Positions 11,538 to 28,494 of a stretch of DNA of 64,000 nucleotides are shown one piece after another; the first letter of the stretch is position 1, and every line of letters starts with the position of its first letter. Origin of the DNA: Megascapheus bottae (taxonomy: Eukaryota > Chordata > Mammalia > Rodentia > Geomyidae); NCBI GenBank assembly GCA_024803745.1, contig JANJXV010000189.1, positions 1,812,861-1,876,860 on the forward strand, given 5' to 3'. A model generated the notes under the pieces. That model worked only from the letters and a program-made list of their open reading frames with translations. It was not told where the DNA came from and did no database searches. Position numbers and translations under genes: made by a program.

Positions 11538-11840
11538 TTGTTTTTTGTATATGTAGTGCTGGGCTTGAATTCAGGGTCGCATACTTGCTAGGCAGATGCT
11601 CTCACACTTGAATCATGCCTCCTCATTTTTTTGCCAGTCCCAGGGCTTGAACTCAGAGCCTGAGTGTTGTCCTTGGGTTTCTGAAGGCTAGAGCTCTACC
11701 ACTTGAGCCACAGCACTATTTTCAGATTTGTCTATGTATTTGGTACTGAGGTTTTGCCCAGGGTAGTCTTCAAACACGATACTCTTAAAGTATATATCCT
11801 GAATAGCTAAGAGTACAGATATGTGCTTCCACACCCAGAC
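11538..11840 (-). mobile_element. ID monomer followed by ID-dimer SINE
   Basis: Reverse ID core (GCTGGGCTTGAATTCAGG) to 11622, then a dimer from TTTTTTGCCAGTCCCAGGG; the distal part is decayed. Confidence 0.7.
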
Positions 11841-13527
11841 ATCTAACCAAAGTCTTCTAGTCATTCCACTTTCTCAGCAAATTATTATATGTGCAATAAT
11901 ACATTGCCATGAACTCGAGACTGTTGAGCGGTCTCTGGAACTTAATCTTCGTAACTGGGACATTCAGTTAGTTTTACACTGATTCCATTTCCACTTCTTC
12001 CAACTTCTGATAGTTAGAATTTTTCTCTCAGCTGTGGTGAATTTGATTGCATCTCACATATGTGGAATTCTGCCTTATTTGTTCTGTGAATAACTCCTTT
12101 CCTTCCGGTTGAGCCTCACATGGGATTCTCTTCTTCTTCAAAGTGGAATCCAGTTTCATTGTGTGCGTGCACCAGATTCCTACAATTAACATAGGGAGAG
12201 GGATTGTATGAATCATTGTATCCATCATGTATGGAATTACTCTATCACTCTTCCCTGTGCCCTTTAGATCATGAATGTCATAGTTTGTAATGTTTTATAC
12301 AATGGATCCATGATTATATTTTGCATAGTTTTTAAAAAGTTATTTCTTATACCAGAATTGAAAATGATTTTTACAGTACTACTGCATTTTCCTATTTTTG
12401 ACAATTTTCTTGTCAATTTATGAGGAAACTTTGTATTAGATAATGATTTGTCATTTATGGTCCAAATATTCTGGATTTGTCAATTGTATGAGAAGTATTT
12501 TAGGATATATTGGGGTATAACTGTTCTTATTTGTATATAGCTAATAAGGCCGTATACGTTTTATAATTCTGGAGTTTTCCATCTTCTCTCAGAAAGATTG
12601 TGAAACCCTAAGGTTCATGTGGCCTTAAGTATTTTACTGTAAAACAAGTTGATTTTGCTGATTTAATTTCTTTAAGCTTTATGCTTTATATTACATATGA
12701 TACAGATCAATTTTTATATTCTGCTTTATGATTTTTGTATATACAGATGTCAGATATGATGTGATTATGATAACTTTGCAATCTTTTAAGTTCTTGGGGT
12801 TTTCTGGTCATATTTTAGAGCAGGTTGGTAATTCTGAGGCATGTCCTCTTCCATCTGAAAAATTAAAAATCTACCCAGTTCTGGGAAATGTTCTTTTAGA
12901 GGACTTTATTGGAAATTCATTCATCTTTTTCCTTTGGAAATACTATGAATAAAAAGAAATTTGCTTCTAGAACAAGACAGTCCAAGCCACAATAATATGA
13001 AAATAAAAGCTTCTGGTGAAGCTGAAGATAAGACCCCAGGCTGCATGACCTCCTGGGTAATGAGGGTTGCCCGGGAGGGGCTGCCTGAGTGGTAGGGTAG
13101 GGAGACTCTGGACCTTCTGCCATGCCATCAGCTTTTTCTTGAGATATTTCACTTCCTACCCGAGAAGATGTACCTCTTGTTTGAATGATGAAGTCATGAT
13201 ATAGTGCAGGTAAGGAGCAGTTCCTGAAGTAGATGATCCTGGTTTGTTTCCTGTGCCTAAGGAGAGCTAGAACCTCAAGAAAAGAACTCTGTGGATCTAT
13301 CATCTCCAAACAGGCACTGGGTCTGTGAAAGGGACCAAGAAACAAAGGAGATGGAAACATCTAAGATTCAGAAACAGGTTTGAAGGAGAGATGCCTTGGA
13401 TTCAAGTTCACCTTTTCAAATAGTCTTGTGCTAGAAAGTGATCAGAAGCTTTCAGCCTTGGAGAACAGTTATCACAATGAGATGTCAGTTGTGCTCTTCC
13501 TCAAGTCCTCTTTCACTGTGTTCTTAG
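11841..13527. other. intron 7, mostly unrecognised
   Basis: AT-rich, with a GC-richer patch at 12960-13360 that holds a 147-codon minus-strand open frame of no recognised family. Confidence 0.5.
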
Positions 13528-13947
<420 letters not shown>

Positions 13948-14079
13948 TAGTTACATGTAAACATAATTGTTAGAGTTCAAAATGAGACACTTAATTTGTG
14001 TAGGCTCTTGTTTGATAAATGTGAAACACCTGAAGATGCAGGCCTGACTGTAGGGACTCTTGAACATCATCTCTTTATA

Positions 14080-14306
14080 TCCTCACTAGTGTTCATACTA
14101 CGGACAGTATGGGACATAGGACTCAAGGCTAGTACTCTTAACACTTTGGTGCATAGTTCCTCTTCTAGCTTTTGGTGGCTAATTGGAGATAAGAGCCTCA
14201 CAGGCCTTCAGACTTACTTTCCTTCCCTGGCTGGCTTTGAACCATGATCCTCAGATCTCAGCCTCCAGATTAGCTAGGATTACAGCCACACCAACATCTG
14301 GCTTAA
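14080..14306 (-). mobile_element. B1-ID composite SINE, diverged
   Basis: Reverse orientation; B1 end AGCTAGGATTACAGCCACACC. Confidence 0.75.
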
Positions 14307-14696
14307 CATTTTTATTTGAACATTTATAAGAACCACACAGGCCAGTCCAGAGCCGTGGATGTAAGTCAGGGATTCCACACATCTATCCCCTGTCCTGACT
14401 CACATGAAAAACAACTTCTTAGATAAAAATTACTAGTACACAAACAAGGATACTTACTTTTTTGCCTTCTTAGAGCACACAACACCAGGGAAAAACATTC
14501 TACAAGTCTCTGTGTGTCCTCAGATGATATCCTTACCCAGTTGACCCAATGGACTTTAAGTGTATTGTGTGGGCTTTGCAGACAGGCTTGCCACGTACCT
14601 GCTGTCACTGTTTGCCACTTATCTGCACCCCCCCACCTCTTGGGGGACATGTGTAGGTCAGCGGAATTCTGAGTCATTGGTTTTGGTTATCAGCAG
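14307..14696. other. end of intron 8, no recognised feature
   Basis: A short C-run precedes exon 9 (near 14628); nothing else recognised. Confidence 0.45.
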
Positions 14697-14842
14697 GGGG
14701 TGGATTGAATGATGGTCAGTGGCACTCAGTGTCCTTATCTGCTAATGGGAGTCAGCTGAGCATGAAGTGGACGGCGATGCAGCCCCTGCCCTTCATGCCC
14801 TGCGTGGATGGATGGGCCCCAGTGATTCCTACTATTTTGGAG
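14697..14842 (+). pseudogene. CNTNAP3: CNTNAP3-like exon 9 (LamG2 middle), frameshifted
   Basis: Acceptor ATCAGCAG, donor GAG|GTAAGT. The beginning reads GGLNDGQWHSVSLSANGS, a strong family match. The end, SYYFGG, lies in a different frame. The length is 146 bp whereas phase 1 to phase 1 needs a multiple of three. The break is in 14762-14820, where the VDDD..VQPL stretch is rearranged by small deletions and insertions. The exon therefore cannot join exon 10 in frame. Confidence 0.8.
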
Positions 14843-15242
14843 GTAAGTGAAAGGCACGGGAAATATTCGAATCAACTTTATCTTTTCAGATCCTATATTT
14901 TATAGCAACTGGTATTTTTAAATGAAATTAAAACTGATGTTAAAGAATTACTTTTCTCTTCATTGATAATCACTTGGCAGTGGCGAGTGGGCACAGCAAT
15001 CGTTACCTAAAATGACAGTCTGTATGTTCGGCCTTACTAATGAAATGGTTTTGAACCTCCTCCATAGCACTTATCCTCAATTCTACAGCTTCACGTTGAC
15101 CTCCTGAAGAAATACTGATGCCTGAACTCTACCTTCAGGGATTCATATGTAACTGGTCCAGATTATTGCCATGTGCAGGCATTACTGAAGGCCACTGTTT
15201 TCCATTTCTAATTTTTATGATGCTGTTACAGAGAACTTCCCT

Positions 15243-15443
15243 GATACTTTTTTTCCAGTCCTGGGCCTTGAACTCAGGGCCTGCGCACTGTCCTTGGGCT
15301 TTATCAAGGCTAGAGCTCTACCACTTGAGCCACAGCACCATTTCTGGCTTTTTTTCCTTGTATGTGGTACTGAGGACTCGAACCTGGGTCTTGTGCAAGC
15401 TAGGCAAGTACTCTACTACCACTAGGCCAACCTCCCAGCCCAC
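15243..15443 (-). mobile_element. ID-dimer SINE
   Basis: CTTTTTTTCCAGTCCTGGGC ... CAACCTCCCAGCCC; flanked by CCTGATACT on both sides (15240 and 15444). Confidence 0.9.
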
Positions 15444-15449
15444 CCTGAT

Positions 15450-16320
15450 ACTAAATAACCCTTACCATCTTAATTACTGGTGTTTTTGCTGAATATGGAT
15501 GTTGTTTTATTCTGGATGTTGGCAGCAACTCTACTTTGAGTTCAGCTACTCAAAACATAACTTCCAGCCAGTAGGTTTAGCTGCACCTGGGAGCTGGTTA
15601 GAGATGCTGCCTCTAACCCCTCATCATCTTCACAGAACCAAGACTTCAGTATTTGTAGTGTTGGAAAGGAAAGAATCATTCTACTCCCATTGTCTACACA
15701 TAAAAGCATTATATATACAGGGGAGGAAGAAGATTTGATTGTCTATTAATACATTTTTTTCTGCTCTACTTCTACTAAGCAATGCATTTTACTATGACAA
15801 TTGACCATCTCCTCTGGTATCTAGTAAATGAAGCTTTGCTTGCTCAGTGGATCTTTGGTTTTAGTTCAGCCAGGGAGTAGGAGCCTCTAAGGATCATGAA
15901 TTTCTCTGTCTTTGGGGCAGTCAAGTAGAAATATAGGCCTGTGAATAATAAGACATGCTTGATCTTGACTAAGCCCTTCTGATATTATTCTTGTTTTGCA
16001 CTTCATTTTTGTTTCTCTCTAAAATCTTGGCAGAGATAGATTTATAACCCAACTAGAAAATACAAGCACTCACTATGAATTGGCAACAAGTACATAAATC
16101 ATGAATCAGATTGTTAATTTCTTAAGTCCCTGGAGTGGCCAACTCATTTCAGAGATTGTATTGCTTGCTCTAGTTGTTTGTTGAACATGGTGCATACCTG
16201 ACTCTCCAGAGATTTTTAATCTTTGCTACTTATCATAGATTTTTATAGCTCTGATGAAAAATAGAGAATTTTTCCAAGAGTAGTAGCTGAAAATATAAAA
16301 GATATTGAAGCACCAAGAGT
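15450..16320. other. intron 9, no recognised feature
   Basis: Unique-looking AT-rich sequence. Confidence 0.45.
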
Positions 16321-16323
16321 GTT

Positions 16324-16522
16324 ACCTTTTTTGTTTTTGCCAGTCCTGGGCTTGAGCTCAGGGCCTGAGCACTGTCCTTGGACTTTCTCAAGGCTAGAGC
16401 TCTACCACTTGAGCCTTAACACCACTTCCGGCTTTTTTCTAGGTGTGTGGTACCGAGGAATCAAGCCCGGATCTTCATGCATGCTAGGCAAGCACTCTAC
16501 CACTAGGCCAAACTCCTGGCTC
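16324..16522 (-). mobile_element. ID-dimer SINE (first of pair)
   Basis: TTTTTTGTTTTTGCCAGTCC ... CCAAACTCCTGGCTC; GTGTTACC/ATGTTACC duplicated around it. Confidence 0.9.
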
Positions 16523-16532
16523 ATGTTACCTG

Positions 16533-16742
16533 TTTTTGTTTTTGTTTTTTTTTGCCAGTCCTGGCATTTGAACTCAGGGTCTGGGCACTGTCCTTGGGCT
16601 TCCTCAAGGCTAGTGCTCTACCACTTGAGCCACAGCACCACTTCTGGTTTTTTCTTTGTATGTGACACCAAGGACTCGAACTCAGGGCTTCGTGCATGCT
16701 AGGCAAGCACTCTACCACTAGGCCATGCTCCTTGCCCCCCAA
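16533..16742 (-). mobile_element. ID-dimer SINE (second of pair)
   Basis: Same orientation, inserted next to the first copy. Confidence 0.9.
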
Positions 16743-20403
<3,661 letters not shown>

Positions 20404-20510
20404 GTGTTTGCCCAGCTATTGTGAACATGGGGGTAAATGTTCCCAGTCCTAGGCTACCTTCTCCTGGGACTGCACCCATACTGGCTACACAGGAGCCACC
20501 TGCCATTCCT
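20404..20510 (+). pseudogene. CNTNAP3: CNTNAP3-like exon 11 (EGF1), in-frame TAG
   Basis: 107 bp with the family phases, acceptor TTCCTTTAG, donor CCT|GTAAGA. It reads RCLPSYCEHGGKCSQS, then TAG at 20450-20452 where the family has a tryptophan codon (TGG to TAG), then ATFSWDCTHTGYTGATCHS. A second change replaces an EGF cysteine with tryptophan (TGG at 20465-20467), removing a disulphide partner. Length and splice sites are otherwise sound. Confidence 0.88.
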
Positions 20511-20664
20511 GTAAGAGGCACATGGCACTTTGGTTACTGTTCTCTTTCCTATTGCCTGTCATTCTGTAGTACATATGTCTGTGTTTTTAACTAAATGACA
20601 TAAAAAACAAGAAAATATGCTATTTTAGAAATCAATGTTTCTTCCCTTTCCCTCTCTCCCTCCC

Positions 20665-20907
20665 TTCCCTTCATTATCTATTTTTGTACTGGTACTAGAG
20701 ATTGTGTTTTGCGCCTCCTATTTCTTACTAAGTCCATTAGCATTCTACCATTTGAGTCACACTTCTACTTCTGGCTTTTCTCTGGTTAACTTGAAATGAG
20801 AGTCTTGAGGATTTGTCTACCAGAGCTGGTTTTGAAGTATGATCCTCCTATCTCAGCCTCTTGAGTAGCTAGAATTATGGGCATGAGCCACCAGTGCCCA
20901 GCTAAAG
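20665..20907 (-). mobile_element. B1-ID composite SINE, diverged
   Basis: Reverse orientation, ends GGGCATGAGCCACCAGTGCC. Confidence 0.75.
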
Positions 20908-20927
20908 ATTCATCTTTGTCTGGCATG

Positions 20928-21105
20928 GTTTTTTTTTTTGGGTAGTCCTGGGGCTTGAACTCATGGCCTGAGCACTACCTTGGGCTTTCTCAAGGCTAGA
21001 GCTACTACTTCTAGCTTTTTCTATATAAGATACCAAGGATTCAAACCTGGGTCTTCGTGCATACTAGGCAAGCATTCTAGCACTAGGCCAAACTCCTGGC
21101 CCCAA
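20928..21105 (-). mobile_element. ID-dimer SINE
   Basis: Poly(T), GTAGTCCTGGGGCTTGAAC ... CAAACTCCTGGCCCC. Flanked by TGTCTGGCATG at 20917 and 21106. Confidence 0.9.
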
Positions 21106-21116
21106 TGTCTGGCATG

Positions 21117-21836
21117 TTTTTTTTTTCTTTCCATATTTTTTTTATTGTAATTAGTAAAAGGGTTACATGATATTTGCCAGATAGAAGGTGCATTAATTCA
21201 CATACATTGATACCCTTTCACATGTCTTGGTACCCATTTCCCTCCCCCCCCACACCCCCCAACCGTCTTGGTTTTCCCCCTTCCCTATCAAATTCCAAAT
21301 ATCCAAATACAAATAAATTCAATATATCAGATAACAAACTGAGATACTATACCAATATGAGATAACCAAGGGACAGCAAAGGAGATGAGAGACAACATAG
21401 TACATTAAGGACAACAATCATTCATTATATGGCTTTTGTTTCAATATCCTGGAGGTCCTTTCAATTAGCTTCACATTATATGGCCTTATGTATCAAGATT
21501 TTGCTCTATTGCAAATCTCTGCTAGTAGAGCCCAAGGTTTCTACTGATTATGACGAATGAGGGAAACCATTGAGCCTAAGTTCCTTTGAGTCTGGCTTAC
21601 TTCACTTAGTAGGATTTTTTCTAAGTCTTGCCATTTCCTAACAAATGGGGCGATGTCATTCTTTTTGACAGCAGCATAGAATTCCATTGTGTACAAATAC
21701 CACAACTTGTTGATCCACTCATCAACTGAGGGACATCTAGGTTGGTTCCATATCTTTGCTATGGTGAATAGTGCTGCAATGAACATTGTTGTGCTAGTGG
21801 GTTTAGTATGTCCTTGTTTCTGGATGGTTGGGTAAA
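21117..21836 (-). mobile_element. 5'-truncated L1, minus strand
   Basis: Poly(T), 3' UTR, ORF2 end in reverse. Target-site duplication AATGTCTGGCATGTTTTT at 21104 and 21835. Confidence 0.93.
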
Positions 21837-22224
21837 TGTCTGGCATGTTTTTAAACTAATTTTATTTTCAAATAATGTGAAAGCAGGTTGCAATAATATA
21901 TAATACAAAATATAGAACACCAAAGAAAAAGAACAGGTAAAGGGAAAATGAGCTATAGCAAAAAAAAAAAAGCTCTGAATTTTTGTCTTCCAAAGTAAAA
22001 TGATGTGTGAGCAGCTAGGTACTATCCTAGTAGCAGTTCTAGATAGCAAGAAACCAGGTAAAGTTTCAGGTCTTGTTTAACCTAGGTGCTGGTAGTGATG
22101 ATAAGAATTAACATATGCTGAGAAGTTTCAGTATGTCTGCAGGATTCTAGTTCTTGGCATGTTTTAGCTTCATAAATCCTTAAAACTCAAAAGAGAGAAG
22201 AGTTACTACCTACGCTGTGCTTGA

Positions 22225-22430
22225 GGGAGGAGGAAGCTGAAGCAGCTGCTCTGGGTATTGCAGCTTGATCACAAAACCAGAGCCAGGGCTGTCAGGGACC
22301 AGGCTACTGGTCAATGTTCAAACTAACAAGACTTTATTCACAACTAGTCACTAGCAAGTATGAGCAATGTGACACCGAAGTCCTGCTCTTATAAGGACCA
22401 GCACCTCTTCTCTCCCTGCATCTTTAGAGG
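22225..22430 (-). mobile_element. possible LTR remnant
   Basis: On the minus strand GAATAAAGTCTTGTTAG resembles an LTR polyadenylation region, with a TATAAG-like element 40-50 bp upstream. No borders or family recognised. Confidence 0.3.
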
Positions 22431-23028
22431 AAGAACTTTATGTGTCGGCTTTCTTTAGTTTCTTCTCCTAGGGAAATATATTGCATCTTCAAGAATGTGA
22501 GTTAATTTTAGTCCACATAAACTGAAGTCAAAGAAGAGCATGGATAGTCATAAGTCATAGTCAGAAAAAGTCATAGTCACTTTTTTTTTTTGGCACAGAA
22601 TCCCAGGACAGCTAGTATGGGTTTTGGGAAGACATCCCAGAGTCTCCAGTGATGTGGGTTCCATGAGAAGCCCTCGGCAGACTAGAGGGAGCAGCTTATC
22701 CACTAAACACATCAGGAGCAGCTTTCCGCCATCCCCAGTCAGAATTTACCATGTAAATCTTTTTTTTGGAAGAGACTGGACTTCACAGAAACCTTAGGGT
22801 AAAGATTTGGCCAAAGTCTAAGCAGCAGGGCTATATATTATCCCAATTTATGGTTTTCATGCAGATGTCTCTTAATATCTAACTGTGCTTCAGAACTTCA
22901 GCTGCCTGATGTGATGTGGGGAAGCTGAGACTCAGGCAGAACAGTGCAGCATGGCATCATGTGGTGGGGAGATGGGATATTGGGTAGTTAACAGTGGAGC
23001 CATCCATCCCATGATGGCTTCTATATGA

Positions 23029-23172
<144 letters not shown>

Positions 23173-23939
23173 TAGCTAATAAGCTAATTCCTGTAAGGCG
23201 TGCTGTGTGCAGCAGCAAAATGATGGTTATCTTGGTTCTATTTGATAGAAGAAATGCAAAGGGTGCACAGAGTAAATAATTATAAACACTAACGCCAAGC
23301 TTATTTGTTTATTTGTTGTTCTGTGAAATCGTTGTAATGCAGTTACATTTCCCCTGTAATACAATTACAGGGAAAATGTCATTAAAAAAATAACCTATAC
23401 ACTTAAGCTTCTATAGCAATTCCAACAGCCTCCCTCAGGATCTGTTTTCTGGTATCCTGAATAAAAAATGGGCACCAATCCTCATCACTCAGTTTGCCCT
23501 ATTCTTGCTAGTTTTCCTGAGTTTTGTGATAGTGCCCTTCATAGAGTTTCAATCAGTATTCTTCCACCACCTCTTGGAGTTCTTGTCCCTGGATCTGTGT
23601 TTGGATGGGGTACATTAAGACTCTGTGTGCAGGGGAGCTGTTAGATGTGACCCTTGATGCACACATGGTATAGAAGAAGAGTCAGGCAAAATATACCAGT
23701 TCGGGTGGAGGAATCACAAAAGGCAGTATGGTTTTCTTCACTTATAAACATTGTGAAATATGTTTTAATTAACACCATTTCTTTCCTAAAGGCCTCCCCA
23801 CAGGCAATCGATTTAACAGAAGTATGTCGAAATCTGTCAGCAGAACTTCCAAAGATTCAGTAGTAGTGGTTATTGCCAGAAATACTTAATTAGATGCACA
23901 AATGTCCACATTGTTTCACTATTTTAACTATAAATGAGT

Positions 23940-24185
23940 GGCTGTCGCCCCACTACTCAATATTTTAGCACTGGTACCAGTGCTTCACAAATGTATTCCT
24001 AGTGAATCAGGAGGCTACATCTGAGGATCAAGATTCAAAGCCAGCCAGGGCAGGAAAGTTTTTGAGAGTTTTATCTCCAGTTAACCAGCAGAAAACCAGA
24101 AGTGGAGCTGTGGCAGCATAATAGAGCACCATTCTTGAGCAAAAAAGCTAAGGGACTGTGCCCACGCCCCAAGTTCAGGCCATCA
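23940..24185 (+). mobile_element. B1-ID composite SINE, diverged
   Basis: GAATCAGGAGGCTACATCTGAGG body and ID-like half (GTGGAGCTGTGGCAG). Confidence 0.65.
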
Positions 24186-24199
24186 TTTGGGCTCCCTTC

Positions 24200-24296
24200 A
24201 AAAGGGCTGGATATGTTACTCATTAGTGAAATGCTTAATTAGCATGCATGAAGCCTTGGTTTGAATTTGAGTCCCTTCTACCACAAATGCATAATA
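24200..24296 (+). mobile_element. ID monomer SINE
   Basis: GGGCTGGATATGTTACTCATT ... CTACCACAAATGCATAAT core followed by an AT repeat. Confidence 0.65.
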
Positions 24297-24585
24297 TATA
24301 CGTATATTTATATATATATACATAAAATTATATAATTAATATAATACAACCAACATATTAATGCAATAAATATATTTATATTACATGTAATATACAATAA
24401 ATAAATAACAGTATATATGATTATGTATTATAGAAATATATACTTAATATTTCTATATACACATATATATTTATATAAATATAAATGTATAACTATACTA
24501 TGCATATATAGATAAATATATGGTAAACTATAATTATCTATTACATCAATACAATTATATATAATATATAATTTTTCATAATTAT
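24297..24585. repeat. AT-rich low-complexity tract
   Basis: Nearly 300 bp of TATATA-type sequence, probably grown from the SINE tail. Confidence 0.9.
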
Positions 24586-24747
24586 GTAGGACTCAGCCTT
24601 CTGAATAGCTAGGATTATAGCAGGGAACAATAGGCTCAGATCTATTTCTATGTTTTTTAACCAATTCAAATGAGAGATGTTTCTCTTAACCATTTCAACC
24701 TAGTTTTGATATCCTTTCTTTGTTCCAACCCAATTTCTGCCCACCAG

Positions 24748-24945
24748 ATACTGTGTGGACCTCAGTACAGCATAATGGATCCCACTTAGTCAGAGCCAAA
24801 GGCTCACAGGGAGATAGCCTACAGCTAGTGCATTTTAACTATAGGGCCAGCATGGACCAGCTGCAGGCCATAGTCAACCATGCAGACCACTGCGAGCAGG
24901 AACTGACTTTCCCCTGCAAGAAGCCCAGGTTCTCAGAGCACCATG
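24748..24945 (+). CDS. CNTNAP3: CNTNAP3-like exon 13: fibrinogen-like domain, middle
   Basis: 198 bp, acceptor GCCCACCAG, donor ATG|GTAAGC. It reads DTVWTSVQHNGSHLVRAKG, then FNYRASMDQLQAIVNHA and CEQELTFPCKKPRFSEHH. The VQHN and CEQ..PC positions are typical of the family. It is open, in phase 1 on both sides. Confidence 0.88.
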
Positions 24946-25284
24946 GTAAGCAATGAGCCTTTGTAGACTCTACCATTTGTACTCTGTAGAATTTGCAGTA
25001 GGCATAACTGAAAGATAGATAGATATTTTCTCATAGGGTGAAGAGCAAGGCCAGTAGGTGCTATTTTTTGTTCAAAGCTGTGAGTGATCTGAAGTCTGTT
25101 CTCAATCTCACCTAAGCAATAATGGCCTCCTCATTAGGCCCTTGGAATAAATACAGCAGTGATACTCACTAGACACTAGGTTGAAAATGAACTATACAAC
25201 TTATGGAGGGGGGTAGGAGGAAAAACTGGGAGTGAGGGAAGGGATGGCATTATCGAACTGTATATCACCTTTACAATAACAATA

Positions 25285-25450
25285 ATGTGTATTTATAATA
25301 TGCATCTATATATAATATATAGTATATACTTGCACTATATATGTATATATAGTGTATATACACATATATATACAATATACATGTACCATATATAGTATAT
25401 ATTAGATATGTATATGCTGTTTAAGATCTATACTATATATATATTATAGG
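25285..25450. repeat. AT-rich low-complexity tract
   Basis: TATATATA and ATATAC runs just before the L1 at 25470. Confidence 0.88.
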
Positions 25451-25469
25451 TGTCACATTCCTCACTCTT

Positions 25470-26050
<581 letters not shown>

Positions 26051-27105
26051 TGAGTTCTATGGGATTTCGCTATGTAAACTGTAATTTTCTTACCACTTTG
26101 CAGTTAGGTATTGTGATGGCCTCAGCATTACCTTTTTCCATTATGATCTTTCATGCTTCCATTGAATTTCAAAATTGATTTTTCTGTTTCTGTGAAGAAT
26201 TATGGAACTGCATTGGATCTCTACATTGCTTAATCAGCAGATTTAGCCATTTTTGTTATATTAATTCTGCAGTCTGAGCATGGGAGGGCTTTCTTTCTTA
26301 CAGTATCTTCAAGCTTTAATAGCTTTTGTCATAGAAGTCCTTTACTTCCTTTGGAAGTTTATACTTAGGCTTTTATTTTCTTAGTCTGTTAGTGTATTAA
26401 AAATACTGATTTTTGAATGTTGATTTTTATATCCTGCTACATTGTCATAGAGATTTAGCAGATCTAAGACATTTTTTGGTGGAATCTTTAATGTCTTGTA
26501 AGTATAGAGTTGTGTCATTTGCAAATAAGGCCAATTTGACTTATTCATTCCCTGTGTGAATCCCTTTTATGTTTTTCTCTTTTTGCCCTAATCTTTACTA
26601 TTCCTTTTCTGTCAGCTGGTTTTGGATTTTGCTAGTTCATATTTTTTCTAGGAGTTTGAGGTGTATCACTAGGGTATTTATTTGAGATACTGCTTTTGTA
26701 TATTTAAATCTTTAGGTAGGCTCTTATAGCTCGAAATTTTCCTCTTAGCTTTGCCTTTGCTGTGCTTCAGTGATTCTAGTAGGTTTTGTTCTCATTTTCA
26801 TTAGATACTAGAACTTCTGGATTTCACCTCTTTTTTTCAGCTCATAGTCAACAAAGTGTTGTTCAGACGCCATGTGTTTGAATATATTCTGTGCTTTTAG
26901 TGGTTGTTAAGTTCCAGTTTTATTTCATTGTGTTTTGATAAAAATACAGAATTATTTCAGTATTCTTATATTTTGTAAAACTTGTTTTGTGTCATGAAAG
27001 ATTATCTAATGTGGAGAAAATTCCATGGACCGTTAGAAAAGTGTGTATTGTATAGCTCCAGGTAAAATACTCTGCACATGTCTGTTAAGTTTGGCCTGTC
27101 ATTTA

Positions 27106-27202
27106 TTTTTTTTATTGTAATTAATAAAAGGGTTACATGATATTTGCCAGATAGAAGGTGTATTAATTCACATACATTGATACCCTTTCACATGTCTTGG
27201 TA
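27106..27202 (-). mobile_element. very short L1 3' end
   Basis: About 97 bp of L1 3' UTR in reverse; duplicated TGGCCTG(T/C)CATTTA at 27092 and 27203. Confidence 0.88.
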
Positions 27203-27679
27203 TGGCCTGCCATTTAATTCTGAAGTTTCTTTGTGATTTTTGTCAGTGAGGGCTAGGTGGCCTATCTATTAGTGAGAGTCATGTATCAACTACTCCTACT
27301 ATCCTTGTGTTGGAGTCTGTCTGAGATTTTCGTTGTTGTTGTTTTTTGTTGGCCATGGGGCTTGGACTCTGGGTCTAGGCACTTCTATCTGAGGTTTTCA
27401 AGTCCAGTAGTGTTAGTTTAACATAATTGGGCACACCAACATTTGACACATATGTTAGCAATGATTATTTTCTTTTGATTACTAATAACACATTTAGCAT
27501 TTGGTAATATGAAATTACCGTATTGGTCTCTTCTGAGTAATAATGGTTTGAAGTCTGTGTTTCTAGACATGAATATAGCTACTTGCTTTTGTGGTCCAGT
27601 TACTTGTCTACCCTTCTTCCCTAAAATATTGCATGAGTTTTCTCAGTAAGATGCAATTATTGTAGACAAGAAATGGTCA

Positions 27680-27895
27680 AATCTTTTTTTTTTTGCCAGT
27701 CCTGGGTCTTGAACTCAGGAACTCAGGGCCTGAACATTATCCTTGGGCTTTCTCAAGGCTAGTGTTCTACCATTAGAGCCATAGCACTACTTCCAGCTCT
27801 TTTTCTATGTATGTGGTCCTGAGGAATTGAACCCAGGTCTTTGTGCATGCTAGGCAAGCACTCTACCACTAGGCCAAACTCCTGGACTAGGTCTT
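27680..27895 (-). mobile_element. ID-dimer SINE
   Basis: Poly(T), GCCAGTCCTGGGTCTTGAAC; has a small internal duplication GAACTCAGG. Confidence 0.88.
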
Positions 27896-28254
27896 GCTTT
27901 TTATTGTCAATTTGCCATTTTATGTCTTTTTTTATTAAGGAGTTGAAATCATTACCATTGAATATAATATTGAAAGGTAGGTAGTAATTTCTGCTTTTCT
28001 GTTTTTGTGTAAGATTCTTTGCTACTCTATATGATTATATACTTACATGGTGAAATTTTTCTCCCCTATTTTTAGATTTACATGAAAAATTTCATGTTTC
28101 CTCCCTAACTTATGTATAAGATTCCTTTGAGTATCTTCTGCAATGTGGATTTAGTGGTCATAAATACCTTTATATTTATTATGGAAGGCTTTTACTTGCT
28201 TCAGATATGAATGATAGAATTAGTCTCAATTGAATGTGGTTAACTTTTTTTGTG

Positions 28255-28494
28255 GTTAACTTCTTTTCTTTTTCTTTTTGTTGGTTGTGGGACTTAACTC
28301 TGGGACTGGGCATTGTCCCTGAGCTCTTCATCTCAAGGCTACTGTCCTACCCCTTGAGCCACAGCACCACTTCCTGTTTTCTGGTGATTAATTGGAGATA
28401 AGAGTTTCAGGGACTTTTTAATGCCCAGACTGGCTTAGATCTCAGTCTCCCGAGTAGGTAGGATTACAGGCGTGAGCCACTGTGCCCAGCATTT
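28255..28494 (-). mobile_element. B1-ID composite SINE
   Basis: GTTGGTTGTGGGACTTAAC ... GCGTGAGCCACTGTGCCC; TGTGGTTAACTT / CATGGTTAACTT repeats lie around it. Confidence 0.88.

Noticed and set aside
11417..13527. U12-type AT-AC intron after exon 7
   Set aside because: The donor ATAAGC is not ATATCC and the acceptor is an ordinary AG, so a mutated GT donor is simpler.
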